From assembly GCA_958450365.1 (NCBI GenBank), contig CAUEEP010000884.1, positions 248,001-312,000 of the forward strand: a stretch of DNA of 64,000 nt, in the 5' to 3' direction. Under the pieces are notes generated by a model. It had not been told where the DNA came from, did not search any database, and saw nothing but the letters and a program-made list of their open reading frames with translations. Shown piece after piece: positions 50,207 to 61,229 of the stretch (the stretch's first letter is position 1; every line of letters begins with the position of its first letter). This DNA is from Mesorhabditis belari. Taxonomy: Eukaryota > Nematoda > Chromadorea > Rhabditida > Rhabditidae. The position numbers and the translations under genes were made by a program.

Positions 50207-53200
50207 CTACCACTTGAAATCGCTAGGTGGTCGCCAATAATATTTGTGCTTGTAGACCTTGGTCCAAGCCGGGTCCAGTCCATAAGTCGTTGTGGGTCTC
50301 GGCGTGGTTGTTGTGGTGGTCGAGGAGAAAAGACGAGGCGCCGGCTTCTTGCAAACGGCTCGGCCATATTGCTTGCAACACGATTGAAACCATTCGCCTG
50401 AAAATTCGATGTTTAACAATTTATCAGTTGCTGCAGCTACAGATTTGGATATATTTATCCCAATTTGAACTTGTTTCTCTATAAGTTTCTTCTCCTATAA
50501 GTTTCTCTCTCAATAAGTTTCTCTCTCAATAACTGTTTAGTTATCCATTATACTCGAGTTTTCTTTATTTCTGTGCATTTTTCATTGTATTTTAATCCAA
50601 AAATGAAAGTGGTATAGTAAAAAGAGCAAATTTTGACTAGTTTTGACTAGTTAAACTATTGAGTTTCAATTTTGAGAGATTAAGATCGATCTAACTTTTA
50701 TCAATGAGATTTTAACTGGTAAAGCTGAACTTGAAGGTAAAGGGGAACTTGAAGGTAAAGCTGAACTTGAAGGTAAAGGGGAACTTGAAGGTAAAGCTGA
50801 ACTTGAAGGTAAAGCTGAACTTGAAGGTAAAGGGGAACTTGAAGGTAAAGCTGAACTTGAAGGTAAAGCTGAACTTGAAGGTAAAGGGGAACTTGAAGGT
50901 AAAGCTGAACTTGAAGGTAAAGCTGAACTTGAAGGTAAAGGGGAACTTGAAGGTAAAGCTGAACTTGAAGGTAAAGCTGAACTTGAAGGTAAAGGGGAAC
51001 TTGAAGGTAAAGCTGAACTTGAAGGTAAAGCTGAACTTGAAGGTAAAGGGGAACTTGAAGGTAAAGGGGAACTTGAAGGTAAAGCTGAACTTGAAGGTAA
51101 AGGGGAACTTGAAGGTAAAGCTGAACTTGAAGGTAAAGCTGAACTTGAAGGTAAAGGGGAACTTGAAGGTAAAGGGGAACTTGAAGGTAAAGCTGAACTT
51201 GAAGGTAAAGGGGAACTTGAAGGTAAAGCTGAACTTGAAGGTAAAGCTGAACTTGAAGGTAAAGGGGAACTTGAAGGTAAAGGGGAACTTGAAGGTAAAG
51301 CTGAACTTGAAGGTAAAGGGGAACTTGAAGGTAAAGCTGAACTTGAAGGTAAAGGGGAACTTGAAGGTAAAGCTGAACTTGAAGGTAAAGGGGAACTTGA
51401 AGGTAAAGCTGAACTTGAAGGTAAAGGGGAACTTGAAGGTAAAGCTGAACTTGAAGGTAAAGGGGAACTTGAAGGTAAAGGGGAACTTGAAGGTAAAGCT
51501 GAACTTTAGCCAGTTGGCGGTTTGATTAAATCTAATGATAAGTACTACCGTAAATACTGTAATAGTATAAGATTGGCTATCTTTTGGCTATAAACACTTA
51601 TAAAATAATCAAAAAATAAATCAAATAAGAGGCTTTTTAGAGAGGATTCTAAAAAGGACAGAATTTTCGTGAGAAGACAGACGAATTTCTTTACCAAATT
51701 CCGTCAAATCAATGTTAATAAAATTGAAACTAGCTAGTTAGTTAGCTTTAAAAGCAAAGATATTGATTAAGATAAAAATAGCTACCGTAAATACTGTAGT
51801 AGTGCCCCAACCCCATAATGACGGTGCGGAGCGTTGCGTAGTTTAGCTTTGGGCGCGTTTTTCTCGACACTGGTTTATGCTACAGGTATCAAATAGGTAT
51901 CAAAAAAATAGCTGAAATTCAGGGCTATTTTTTGATACCTAAGCGCGCATTGTAGCATAAACCAGTGTCGAGAAAAGCTCGTTCAAAGCTAGACTACTCA
52001 ACACTCCGCACCGTCATTATGGGACTGGGGTACTATTACAGTATTTACGGTAGGTACTTTATTTCGAAATATCAATATTTCTAACAACTAACAAATAATA
52101 AGGCTAAAATTCACATTCTTCTCAAAAATCCATGTATTTCCCAACAAAAAAGCCATGACTAATCCGAAGCCACTACATAAAATGGCCTAATTCTCCAAAA
52201 CACTCTTTTTCACTTTTTGTCTATTCCCACTTACCATATGAGTCGACCTTGATGCAGCGACGAGCTCGATTCATCGCCGGACGAACACCTGAAAGAGATT
52301 TTTGGGGTCTCTTGAGTGGAATTGAATCATACAGAGTTTTAAAATCACCGGATATTCTTTTTCGATTCATTTTTGACCTATATGAGTCGTAGAAGTTTTG
52401 AAATTTTCGAATTTTGGTAGAAGTTTTGAAATCTTCCCTATAGAAGTTAGCCGAGATTTTCTTTATGTTTCAACATGCTCAACACTAAAGTAAAGTTGAG
52501 GAAGTTAGTGTGGCAAATACTGCCAACGCATTATTAACGCATTATTGACACTTTTTCAAATTAACACAGGGTTGACTTAAGGTTGGTTTTAAAAGATTCT
52601 TCATCAAATTTTGCTTTTGAAAAGTGGAATTTTTAGAGTAGAACTTGTTGCTTGTTGGCTTGGCTGTTGGTAGAACTGAATTGTTGGCTTGGCTTGTTGG
52701 TAGAACTGAATTGTTGGCTTGGCTGTTGGTAGAACTGAATTGTTGGCTCATGAGTCTTCATGAGTGGCTCATTGTTTGAATATTGTCAACACCATGTTAA
52801 GGAAATCAATTCGTTCGTAACTCCAAAAAAGTTAACAGACTAATGATGAAAATGAAACTAATTAATAATCATTGTCAAATAATCAACAATTTTAAAATAA
52901 TATAGGCCAGTAAAAGTGGATTCTCCATGGGTATGGGAGCTCAAGGCTCAAGGCTCAAGGCTCAAAAGATGGATACAGGCTCAGGGCTTCGATTCCTCCG
53001 TTTCCCATTTCATTTCATTCTATTAATCAAAAGAAATCCCACTGTAGCTTTGTGATTAATGATGTCTGTCATCAAAGGTTTTTATGAAACAAAAATTTCT
53101 TGATGATAGGCAAACTTTGCAAGATGAGACAGAGAGGAGGCATTTCCCCATTCTCCCTTTCTCTCACACCGGAAATAGCGTCCCCATTTCCGATGGATTT

Positions 53201-56200
53201 TCCCCGTCTCACCCAGTCTTTCTCTTTATCTCCATTATCAAGTTGAAGGTTGCTCTGGCTTTTTTTTGCAGCCTTTTTACGTTCAGTGCTACGTGAGCGA
53301 AATTAGTACTACTTTGGTGATCGTAAAAAAAAGTTTCTAGGGGTCATTTTAAATCTTTGAAAGAGATGGAAGAGACTGCTTTGAAAGAGATTTCAAATTA
53401 CTACAGTACTCGATTTTAACTTACGGCATTTAAACTTACAGGCATTTAAACTTACAGGCATTTAAACTTACAGGCATTTAAACTTACGTTACAGTAAAAG
53501 CCATTAACCCTATCATACAGAGCTATAAAAAATTTGCTTAACTAAAACAATGGGATTAAGGTAGCTTTGAGCAATGGGCTTAGGTAGCTTTGAGGTAGCT
53601 TTGAGCTTTGATAGCTTTGCGAAGCTTTGAGCTTTGAGGTAGCTTTGAGCTTTGATAGCTTTGAGTAGCTTTGAGCTTTGAGTAGCTTTGAGCTTTGAGG
53701 TAGCTTTGAGCAATGGGCTTAGGGTAGCGGCTTAAAAGTCTGAAGGAAAGAATACGGTAGAATAGAATAGTTCTAGCCACTCCGATTGTAATATGCTCAA
53801 GTATAGTAAGTCTAAGCTTATTTAAAAGCTTTATTTTAAAAGCTTTATTGTAAAGGCTTTATTTTAAAAGCTTTATTCTAAAAGCTTTATTTTAAAAGCT
53901 TTATTCTAAAAGCTTTATTTTAAAAGCTTTATTTTAAAAGCTTTATTTTAAAAGCTTTATTGTAAAGGCTTTATTTTAAAAGCTTTATTTTAAAGGCTTT
54001 ATTGTAAAGGCTTTATTTTAAAAGCTTTATTGTAAAGGCTTTATTGTAAAGGCTTTATTTTAAAAGCTTTGTTTTAAAAGCTTTGTTTTAAAAGCTTTAT
54101 TCTAAAAGCTTTATTTTAAAAGCTTTATTTTAAAAGATCAATTTTCAAATCTCCAAGTCTTAAACGCTTTCTCATCTTTAATCTCAACCTTTAAGCTATT
54201 TTGTTAAGCCAATTTTGTTTGTCAAACCCCAGCATGATTGATCAATTACAAATTCGAGAAAAAAAAAATCCGATGCACAAAACTTGAAACGGGTTTTTCT
54301 CTAAAAGAAGCCCTTTCTACCCCACTTTCCCTTTGATCAAATGTTTCGGGTTTAGAAAAAAAAGAAGTGAACGCTTTTCTTGAGGCGAACGGAAGGGTTT
54401 TTGGGTGAAAAGCCAAGTCTTTCTTTTTCCTCTTTCCACCCATTCACTATTCATCATGTCTCTCAAGAACAAGCTTTTTTTTCGGCTCTAACAACACCGA
54501 GAATTGATTTGTCCCCTTGAAACTACAACCGGGGCTAATCTCAAGCGGTAACGTGCGTAAAAGGAATGAAATTAGATTGACTGAAAAGACTGAAAGTGTT
54601 GCTGCTAGAATTGTCAATATATTGGGAAAAATTGAGAGAAATCTGGCATTTCTATGCCAGAAATCTGGCATTGCTATGGCTTAGGCTTAGGCTTTTTTTT
54701 TTATCAATTCTTTTTGCTAATACTTGACAAAACTTGACAAACTAGAGCAAATTCATTTCATATTTTAACTGAAAATAATGACCATGCTCATTTATTACTG
54801 CTCGCCATTACTGTTAAAGTTTTTCTCAATAATTAAGGAATTTGAAACTAGCAAATTTTTCTCCTATTAATAAAACAAAGAATGCTTGATTTTAATAGTT
54901 TATTGATGCCTTGATTTATTGATCTCTTGATGCTAAAGTTTTTTTTATCAATGCACTGTTATTTTAATTGCCATTCGAATTTTTCACCGCTATTTCATAA
55001 ATTTGAAACACGTGATTTTAAAAGAAGTACAGCTTACAGTTTGAGGCTTACAACTTACAGTTTGAAGCTTGCAGCTTACAGTTTGATGCTTACAGCTTAC
55101 AGCTTACAGTTTGATGCTTACAGTTTGATGCTTACAGCTTACAGCTTACAGTTTGAAGCTTACAGCTTACGGCTGACATTTTGAAGCTTACAGCTTACAG
55201 TTTGAAGCTTACAGCTTACAGCTTACAGCTGATAGTTTGAAGCTTACAGCTCACAAGCTTACAGTTTGAAGCTTACAGCTTACAGTTCGAGGCCTACAGC
55301 TACAGCTTACAGCTTACAGTTCGAGGCTTACAGCTTACAGCTTGCAGCTTACAGACTTCACGAGTTTCAAGCCCAGCCCAGCCTCATTATTCCTATTACT
55401 ATTATTCCTAGAGTCTTTAAAAACCATATCTTTAGCCTCAAATAAGAAAAGCAAGTACAGTAAGAGTAGATTACCCTTTAACTGCGTTCAGACAGAGACT
55501 GGACAGGTTTTAACCTTGGAAACATTTCAATCATCTTCCCAGGAACATTTCAATCATTCGAATTAAAGCATTAGATAGATTACGGTGCAGTAATTGCAGT
55601 AATTGTGTAATATTTCTTTTCTTTGACTCACCTTCCTGCCAATTCTCATACATGGCAAAGGGTTTCCCATCAGAATTGACATAAACGGGATTGCTTCCAA
55701 AATAAGCACCACCAGTGAACATCTCACGATTGCCGACCAATCCTAGAAAGGAAATGTTTAAAGTTTGTAAAAGGTGGCTTAGATTTCAAATGTAGGTTTA
55801 AAAGGCTTAAAAGGGATTTAAAACCAATAAGAATAAGGGCACTTGAAGTTAGAAAACGTGAAACTTTTACTTTTTGGTAGATTGATCAAGGTTTTTTCTC
55901 TTTTCTCAAGACTATTTAAAGATCAACTATCTATTCGAAACACCTATTTGTTAGCTTTAATTTAAAACATTTATGACAAAGCCATTTGTAGCTTCGCTAT
56001 CGTTTCTACAGCTATCTAGCTATACAGCTATCTAGCTATACAGCTATCTAGCTACAGGATGTTCAAAGAAGTCAATTCAGCTCGATTTTTCTCAGAATTT
56101 CTAGTGGCTTCTGGTGGTTGTTGTGGATATTTTGGGCGAGCAAATTTTGATATTTTTTCACTTTTTCCTGATTTCCTTTATATGTGTCGTAGCCGATTAT

Positions 56201-59200
56201 GAATGAAATTTTTTGGCAAGCCTTTCTAGTAGAGAAACCCTTTAATGTATGAGGACAATATTATATAATCTTGTAGCGAATTCAATTCTACGTCGATTGG
56301 TACCAAATTTGTGAGTTTAGGTTAAAAATTGCCGGCGCTACAACGTCGTTTCATTCAAAATCGGCAGGACCCCCGTAGCCGATTAAGAATTTCAGCCGAT
56401 TATGAATGAGTGGGTCTAGGAGCGTCCAACCATCAAGTATTTAGTATCATTCAACGCAGAATCATTGATAATTATGTTAAATTTTTAAAATTAGCAAGAT
56501 TTGATAAAAAGAAAAAAAATGAGAGCAAAAAAACTGTTTGTTCAAGAGAAAACTTTGAAGCCCCATTCTGGGATAGAGAATCTGAACCCGTTATTAGTTT
56601 TTGAGTAACTTTAATTTCCAAGCGAATACCTTCATCAAAAAACTCTCTAAAGCTTGGGTAATTAAACCAAATTTGAGAAAAAAAAAAGGGCGAAACTAGT
56701 TTCTGACCGTATTTTCTCTGATAGTAGTGCGCCGAGTTGGTGGCCGAGTTGGCGACGATTTGACGGTTTCCAAGCTTTTGCAGAAACACAGCACTCTAAT
56801 CATCGTCAAGATCTCATTGTCAGCTACATTTTCCGACCCCACATCGATAGGTTCTGATAAGCGGTTCTCGAGATTTCGAGGAATTTTGGCGAGGCTTAGG
56901 GTGCACTACTATTAGAGAAAATACGGTATATTCCTAAAAGGCCGTGGCGGCCGTATCGTCGCGAATATGTTAACAATTTAAATTTTTTGAATTTAATTTG
57001 ATTGAATCATTTGAAAACCGCCAAACGCCAAACAAACCATGCACAAAGCGATTCTCCTCATCAGAAGTGATCGATGCTAGGTGTGACCCTTGGAAAAGGC
57101 ACCGAAACTCGGCGATCGTCCACGGGAGATCCCCTTGCAAAGGTTTATAGCAAGAATTCGTTGCCGAGTGATGCTTCCATCCGGGTTGACACGTGGCGGC
57201 GAATACTGTCGACAAGCCTAGATCTCGAATTTTGGAGGTGAACAAGGATTTTGTCTTATTGACTAAACAGAGCCAACGTTGCTGAATCGAAATTTTTAAG
57301 AATTATCAGCCGTGCCCTCGTGTCTCAATTTACTGCGAATAACTTGAAACTCGGGATTTTCTTAGGGAAATCTTTTGCTCAGGTCTTGACAGAAAAACGA
57401 TTTAAGTCTCTAATTCTGAATATGCTAAATTTATGGAAAAAATCCAAATTTGATTCACCCATCAGCTTTCATGGGGCCCAGAAAGGGAAGGGTCTGTGGT
57501 CGACCCCGTCCGATCTGCCAAGTTGAGCAACGTCGGCGCGGGTTAGTCGTGGGTTCGACTCCCATGGGTTCCCCTCCGAGCGCCCCAGCCCGGCCATCGG
57601 AGTATCATCGGCTACGACAACTACACTTCTACCTCAGTAAATGTGGAAGCGGGTTGTGATCTGCGCTAAGTGCGAAGACAGATCCAAATCATTATTATCA
57701 GCTTTCATTTAGCCCAGTAGCTTCTCATTGTTTATCTCAATATTCTCAATGTTTATCTCAATATTTTACGACAAGTGGAGAAGTTTTAAAAAATACCTGC
57801 AAGTTCAGATGAGCGATTGGACAAAAGACTTGGAAATATTGTATAGGTTCAAGTCTTAAAGGCTCAAGTCTTAAAGGCTCAAGTCTTAAAGGTTCAAGTT
57901 CTAAAGGTTCAAATCTTAAAGGTTCAAGTCTGAAAGGCTCAAGCTTTAAAGGCTCAAGTTCTAAAGGTTCAAATCTTAAAGGTTCAAATCTTAAAGGTTC
58001 AAGTCTTAAAGGCTCAAGCTTTAAAGGCTCAAGCTTTAAAGGCTCAAGTCTTAAAGGCTCAAGTTCTAAAGGCTCAAGCTTTAAAGGCTCAAGTCTTAAA
58101 GGCTCAAGTCTTAAAGGTTCAAGTCTTAAAGGTTCAACTTTCAAGTTTCATGTTTTAAAGTTACATGTTTCAAAGTGATTGATGACATTTCGGGTTAGTA
58201 GAAAGCAATCCTTCTTTCGTGTCAATCAGACAAGCAATATTTGTCAATCCTACAAATTTTGGTAGAGCTATTCCCACTGTTTTCTAACACAGTTCAAGCT
58301 TTATCCACTTTACATTATTATATTTATTATATTATATATTTATTTTATTATTTTATTACTATTCGTGCCCTAGCTATATACTCAATCAAAAATTGGTGTT
58401 TTTTTGAATTTTCATCCGGTTTTCAACGTCATTAAGCTTTTTTTTATTCTATAACTATTATTTAAGTGTTTAAAAGTGTTTAAAAGTGTTTTAAAGGTGT
58501 TTAAAAGGGTTTAAAAGTGTTTAAAAGTGTTTTAAAAGTGTTTAAAAGTGTTTAAAAGTGTTTAAAAGTGTTTAAAAGTGTTTAAAAGGTGTTTAAAAGT
58601 GTTTAAAAGGTGTTTAAAAGGGTTTAAAAGGTGTTTAAAAGTGTTTAAAAGGTGCTTAAAAGTGTTTAAAAGTGTTTTAAAGGTGTTTTAAAGTGTTTTA
58701 AAAGTGTTTAAAAGGGTTTAAAAGGGTTTAAAAGGTGTTTAAAAGTGTTTTAAAGTGTTTAAAAAGTGTTTTAAAGGTGTTTTAAAGTGTTTTAAAAGTG
58801 TTTAAAAGGGTTTAAAAGGTGTTTAAAAGTGTTTAAAGGTGTTTAAAAGTGTTTAAGAGTGTTTAAAAGTGTTTAAAAGTTATTTAAAAGCTTTAAAAGT
58901 GTTTAAAAGTGTTTAAACGTCTTTAAAACTCTTTAAATTCTTTAAATTCTTTAACTTCTTTAAAAAGTTGAGCATTTTCCTATCCAAGAGTTGAAAAATA
59001 CGAAAAAATGAGAAATTTCGTTGAAACGAGCTCTTCTATTGGAAGAAATCGGGTAAGCTAAGCTATTAAACTGATTTAAGGGTAAATTCAGTCAGTTAAG
59101 AGCAAAAGTAATGATAAACAACGTCGACGAATAATATTCTTATAGATCTAACCTATTTCAGTATCAAAAATCCCCTAGTACTCAAGTTCACTGAGCAAGG

Positions 59201-59697
59201 AAATGAAGGCGAAATATCAAGAATATTGAATTCACCACCTAATACCAAGAATTTTGCTCAGAGCTTAAACGAAGCTCAAGCGAAAGAGCTCAAGCGAAGC
59301 TCAAACGAAGCTCAAACGAAAGAGCTCAAGCGAAGCTCAAACGAAAGAGCTCAAGCGAAAGAGCTCAAACGAAAGAGCTCAAGCGAAAGAGCTCAAACGA
59401 AAGAGCTCAAGCGAAGCTCAAACGAAGCTCAAACGAAAGAGCTCAAACGAAGCTCAAACGAAAGAGCTCAAGCGAAAGAGCTCAAACGAAAGAGCTCAAA
59501 TGAAAGAGCTCAAATGAAAGAGCTCAAATGAAGCTCAAACAAAAGAGCTCAAGCGAAAGAGCTCAAACGAAGCTCAAACGAAAGAGCTCAAACGAAGCTC
59601 AAACGAAGCTCAAACGAAGCTCAAACGAAATCAAGCTTTTGTAAGCCCGCAAAATCTCACCTGTAATCAACCCGAAAATCAGCGATTCCTGTAGCAT
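50207..59697 (-). CDS. Secreted C-type lectin-domain protein with Thr-rich tail
   Basis: Five exons (59,661-59,697; 57,038-57,205; 55,632-55,742; 52,235-52,288; 50,207-50,397) join in phase 1 throughout and sum to 561 nt, 186 residues. Exons 1 and 2 together make a signal peptide (MLQESLIFGLITVFAATC). The lectin fold follows: CQPGWKHHSATNSCYK, WTIAEFRC, GSHLASITSDEENRFVHG, SDGKPFAMYENWQEG, RRCIKVDSYGEWFQSCC, GRAVCKK. Calcium/sugar motifs EPN/QPD and WND are absent, so sugar binding is doubtful. The tail has a TTTTTT run, PRPTTT and an aromatic C-terminus (KHKYYWRPPSDFKW). Introns of 1.4-3.3 kb are filled with minisatellites and MITEs, unlike the roughly 50-bp introns of the other genes. Confidence 0.82.
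50709..51508. repeat. 18-bp minisatellite with two-letter higher-order structure
   Basis: About 44 units of GAACTTGAAGGTAAAGCT or GAACTTGAAGGTAAAGGG, almost without other changes. The order of the two variants is not random: an early block repeats one GGG unit followed by two GCT units, a middle block shows GGG-GGG-GCT-GGG-GCT-GCT, and the last third alternates. The unit is a multiple of three and stop-free, so a 264-codon frame (LKVKGN/LKVKLN) runs through it. It lies inside a lectin intron and is not treated as a gene. Confidence 0.95.
51783..52052. mobile_element. Foldback MITE with TACCGTAAATACTGTA ends
   Basis: TACCGTAAATACTGTAGTAG at the left and CTATTACAGTATTTACGGTA at the right are inverted. 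The pairing continues inward through CCCATAATGACGGTGCGGAG and CTCGACACTGGTTTATGCTA, leaving a loop around 51,920. A solitary end-like word, CTACCGTAAATACTGTAATA, lies at 51,545. Confidence 0.8.
52640..52748. repeat. GTTGGCTTGGCTGTTGGTAG array
   Basis: Three to four units of about 33 bp containing GGTAGAACTGAATTGTTGGC. Confidence 0.75.
53424..53720. repeat. Two adjacent arrays: GGCATTTAAACTTACA and GTAGCTTTGAGCTTTGA
   Basis: Four units of about 17 bp (53,424-53,485), then repeats of AGCTTTGAGGTAGCTTTGA over 53,555-53,715. Confidence 0.75.
53815..54135. repeat. TTTTAAAAGCTTTATT array, 15-16 bp
   Basis: About 20 units with AAAAGCTT/AAAGGCTT and TTTT/TTCT/TTGT variation. TTTTAAAAGCTT is self-complementary, so the array can form many small hairpins. 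Confidence 0.85.
55025..55355. repeat. AGCTTACAGTTTGAAGCTTAC array
   Basis: Nested repeat of GCTTACA heptamers and TTTGAAGCTTACA units, about 330 bp. Confidence 0.85.
56005..56055. repeat. AGCTATCTAGCTATAC array
   Basis: Three units of about 17 bp with palindromic AGCT cores. Confidence 0.6.
56180..56410. mobile_element. Partial relative of the GTCGTAGCCG element family
   Basis: ATATGTGTCGTAGCCGATTA on the left and TAGCCGATTAAGAATTTCAG..CCGATTATGAATG on the right. The words TCGTAGCC and GAATGA resemble 8-260 and 13,103-13,676, but the ends are degraded. Confidence 0.35.
56706..56927. mobile_element. MITE, ACCGTATTTTCTCTAATAGT ends (copy 3)
   Basis: Ends ACCGTATTTTCTCTGATAGT and its reverse complement. 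The interior matches 16,941-17,159 in opposite orientation. Homology continues 37 bp beyond the right end (56,928-56,965 versus 16,903-16,940), including CGTATCGTCGCGAAT. Confidence 0.75.
57488..57700 (+). mobile_element. Candidate tRNA-derived SINE
   Basis: GTGGGTTCGACTCCCAT is a perfect B box with paired T-stem. An upstream stretch with AAGTTGAGCAACGTCGG could be a weak A box. A non-tRNA body with GGTTGTGATCTGCGC and GTGCGAAGACAGATCC follows, ending in an ATT-rich tail (CATTATTAT). This head-body-tail order is that of SINEs. A single copy is seen here, in a lectin intron. Confidence 0.5.
57845..58140. repeat. 15-bp GGCTCAAGTCTTAAA array
   Basis: About 20 units with GGCTC/GGTTC and TCTTA/CTTTA/TTCTA variants. 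The unit is a multiple of three, hence a spurious LRLEPL open frame. Confidence 0.9.
58460..58930. repeat. GTGTTTAAAA decamer array
   Basis: About 45 units of GTGTTTAAAA with GGTGTTTAAAA and GGGTTTAAAA variants. Confidence 0.9.
59263..59632. repeat. GAAAGAGCTCAAAC / GAAGCTCAAAC array
   Basis: Two related units of 15 and 12 bp interspersed, sharing AGCTCAA. It lies directly 3' of the first lectin exon. Confidence 0.9.
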
Positions 59698-60670
59698 TTT
59701 CTGGAAAGAAAATTGAAGGAATATGAATGAAATTTAAGGAATCGGAAGCCAAATTTAATTTTAAAGCAATACAAAGAATGATTTCGAATGAGTAAAAAGA
59801 AAGAACACTCCTTTATATAAAGAGAACCGGGGAAATGGGGTCGAAAAGCGTCAAAAGGGGAGAACAAATGGGCGGATCTTCGTCCTTTTTTTCTCTTTGA
59901 ATTTCTTGAATCATCAAAGTTTCTTTTTTCTTCTTCTTTCTTGGTTTATTGTTTTACGAAAGGGTTTTTTCTTTTTATTGCCCAACAAAGTTTTTGAAAT
60001 CATTCCGGTTATCAAGTTTTCAAGTTCAATTTTGTAGCTCTAAATGAATAGCTCTAAATGAATAGATCTAAATGAATAGATCTAATGAATAGCTCTAAAT
60101 GAATAGATCTAATGAATAGCTCTAAATGATAGCTCTAAATGAATAGCTTTAATTGAATAGCTCTAAATGAATAGCTCTAAAAGAATAGCTCTAATTGAAT
60201 AGCTTTAATTGATTCCCCGACTCTGAAAACCCTTTAGGTACAAATTTATAGCTAGAATTTCTTTTATAACACCTACAAACCAAAGAGAAATCAAACCAAA
60301 GAGAAATCAAAGCAAAGAGAGATCAAAGTAAAGAGAAATCAAAGCAAAGCAAAGCGTAAAAGGTGTTCTTTGTACCGTGCACGATTCTTCCCCAATATCT
60401 CCAATATAGCTGCTCTTAAAGCTGCTCTATAAACCTTTAAAAACACAAAAAAAGATACCAAATCATATGATTTGACAAGACAATGCCTCGTGTTTCAATG
60501 AGAGACCTCAATCCAATGGATTGTCGAAGATCTGTTGCTTTCATAAACGCTAATGCCATCAAATCTTGTCCTGTAAAATCTTTTATCTGTGCACCCTAAT
60601 TGTCACAACAAGACAAAGTTCTCATTTTAAAGCAGACAAGAGCAAAAAAGACAAATTTTTAACTGAATCA
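59698..60670. other. Upstream region of the lectin gene; repeats only
   Basis: Contains an array of AATAGCTCTAAATG (60,035-60,220) and a short AAAGAGAAATCAAAGC array (60,280-60,350). No exon recognised. The promoter must lie here, but no site could be defended. Confidence 0.5.
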
Positions 60671-60673
60671 CAT

Positions 60674-60925
60674 TTATTGTACATTAACAATTATAAATGA
60701 ACTATCAAATTCGAGTCGGCCATCATTAGCATTTGAACAGGTTCGCAGGTGTTTCGGGAAGGCGTCGACGGTGGCGACCAAATGACTAGATCGAGCTGAA
60801 TTGACACTTCCCACGCTTCTAACAGTGATTTCTTCAAGCTTTCGATGTTTCTGTAGAGCTTTGAATAAGTTTTGGCTTCTAGAACTGAGCACACAGAAAA
60901 ATCCATTGGATTGAGGTCCGGAGAG
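60674..60925 (-). pseudogene. C-terminal fragment of a Tc1/mariner transposase
   Basis: Reads SPDLNPMDFSVCSVLEAK, then KKSLLEAWEVS, with the frame shifting to ATVDAFPKHLRTCSNAND. This is the order found at the end of nematode-type Tc1/mariner transposases (catalytic-region motif SPDLNP plus FPKRL.. near the C-terminus). The rest of the protein is absent; immediately upstream lies a 21-bp minisatellite. Confidence 0.75.
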
Positions 60926-61150
60926 CTAGGTCTAGAGTCTTGAGAGCTAGGTCTAGAGTCTTGAGAGCTAGGTCTAGAGTCTTGAGAGCTAGGTCTGAAG
61001 TCTTGAGAGCTAGGTCTAGAGTCTTGGGAGCTAGGGCTGGACTCTGGATAGCTAGATCTGGAGTCTGGAGAGCTAGATCTGGAGTCTGGAGAGCTAGGTC
61101 TAGAGTCTTGGGAGCTAGATCTGGAGTCTGGAGAGCTAGGGCAAACCCTC
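60917..61150. repeat. 21-bp GAGAGCTAGGTCTAGAGTCT array
   Basis: About eleven units with CTTGA/CTGGA variation. It abuts the transposase fragment exactly where its coding sequence stops being recognisable. Confidence 0.9.
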
Positions 61151-61229
61151 CAGACTCAGAAAAAGAAATGAAGTCCGGGAAGTTTTGACAGAAGTCTTGA
61201 ATTTTCTTGGATTTGTAGGCCTGCGCCAT

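Noticed and set aside
50731..51525. 264-codon open frame of LKVKGN/LKVKLN repeats
   Set aside because: It is the in-frame reading of an 18-bp satellite inside an intron, with no start context, flanking exons or non-repeat sequence.
57758..58144. LRLEPL-repeat protein on the minus strand
   Set aside because: 15-bp satellite in a lectin intron.
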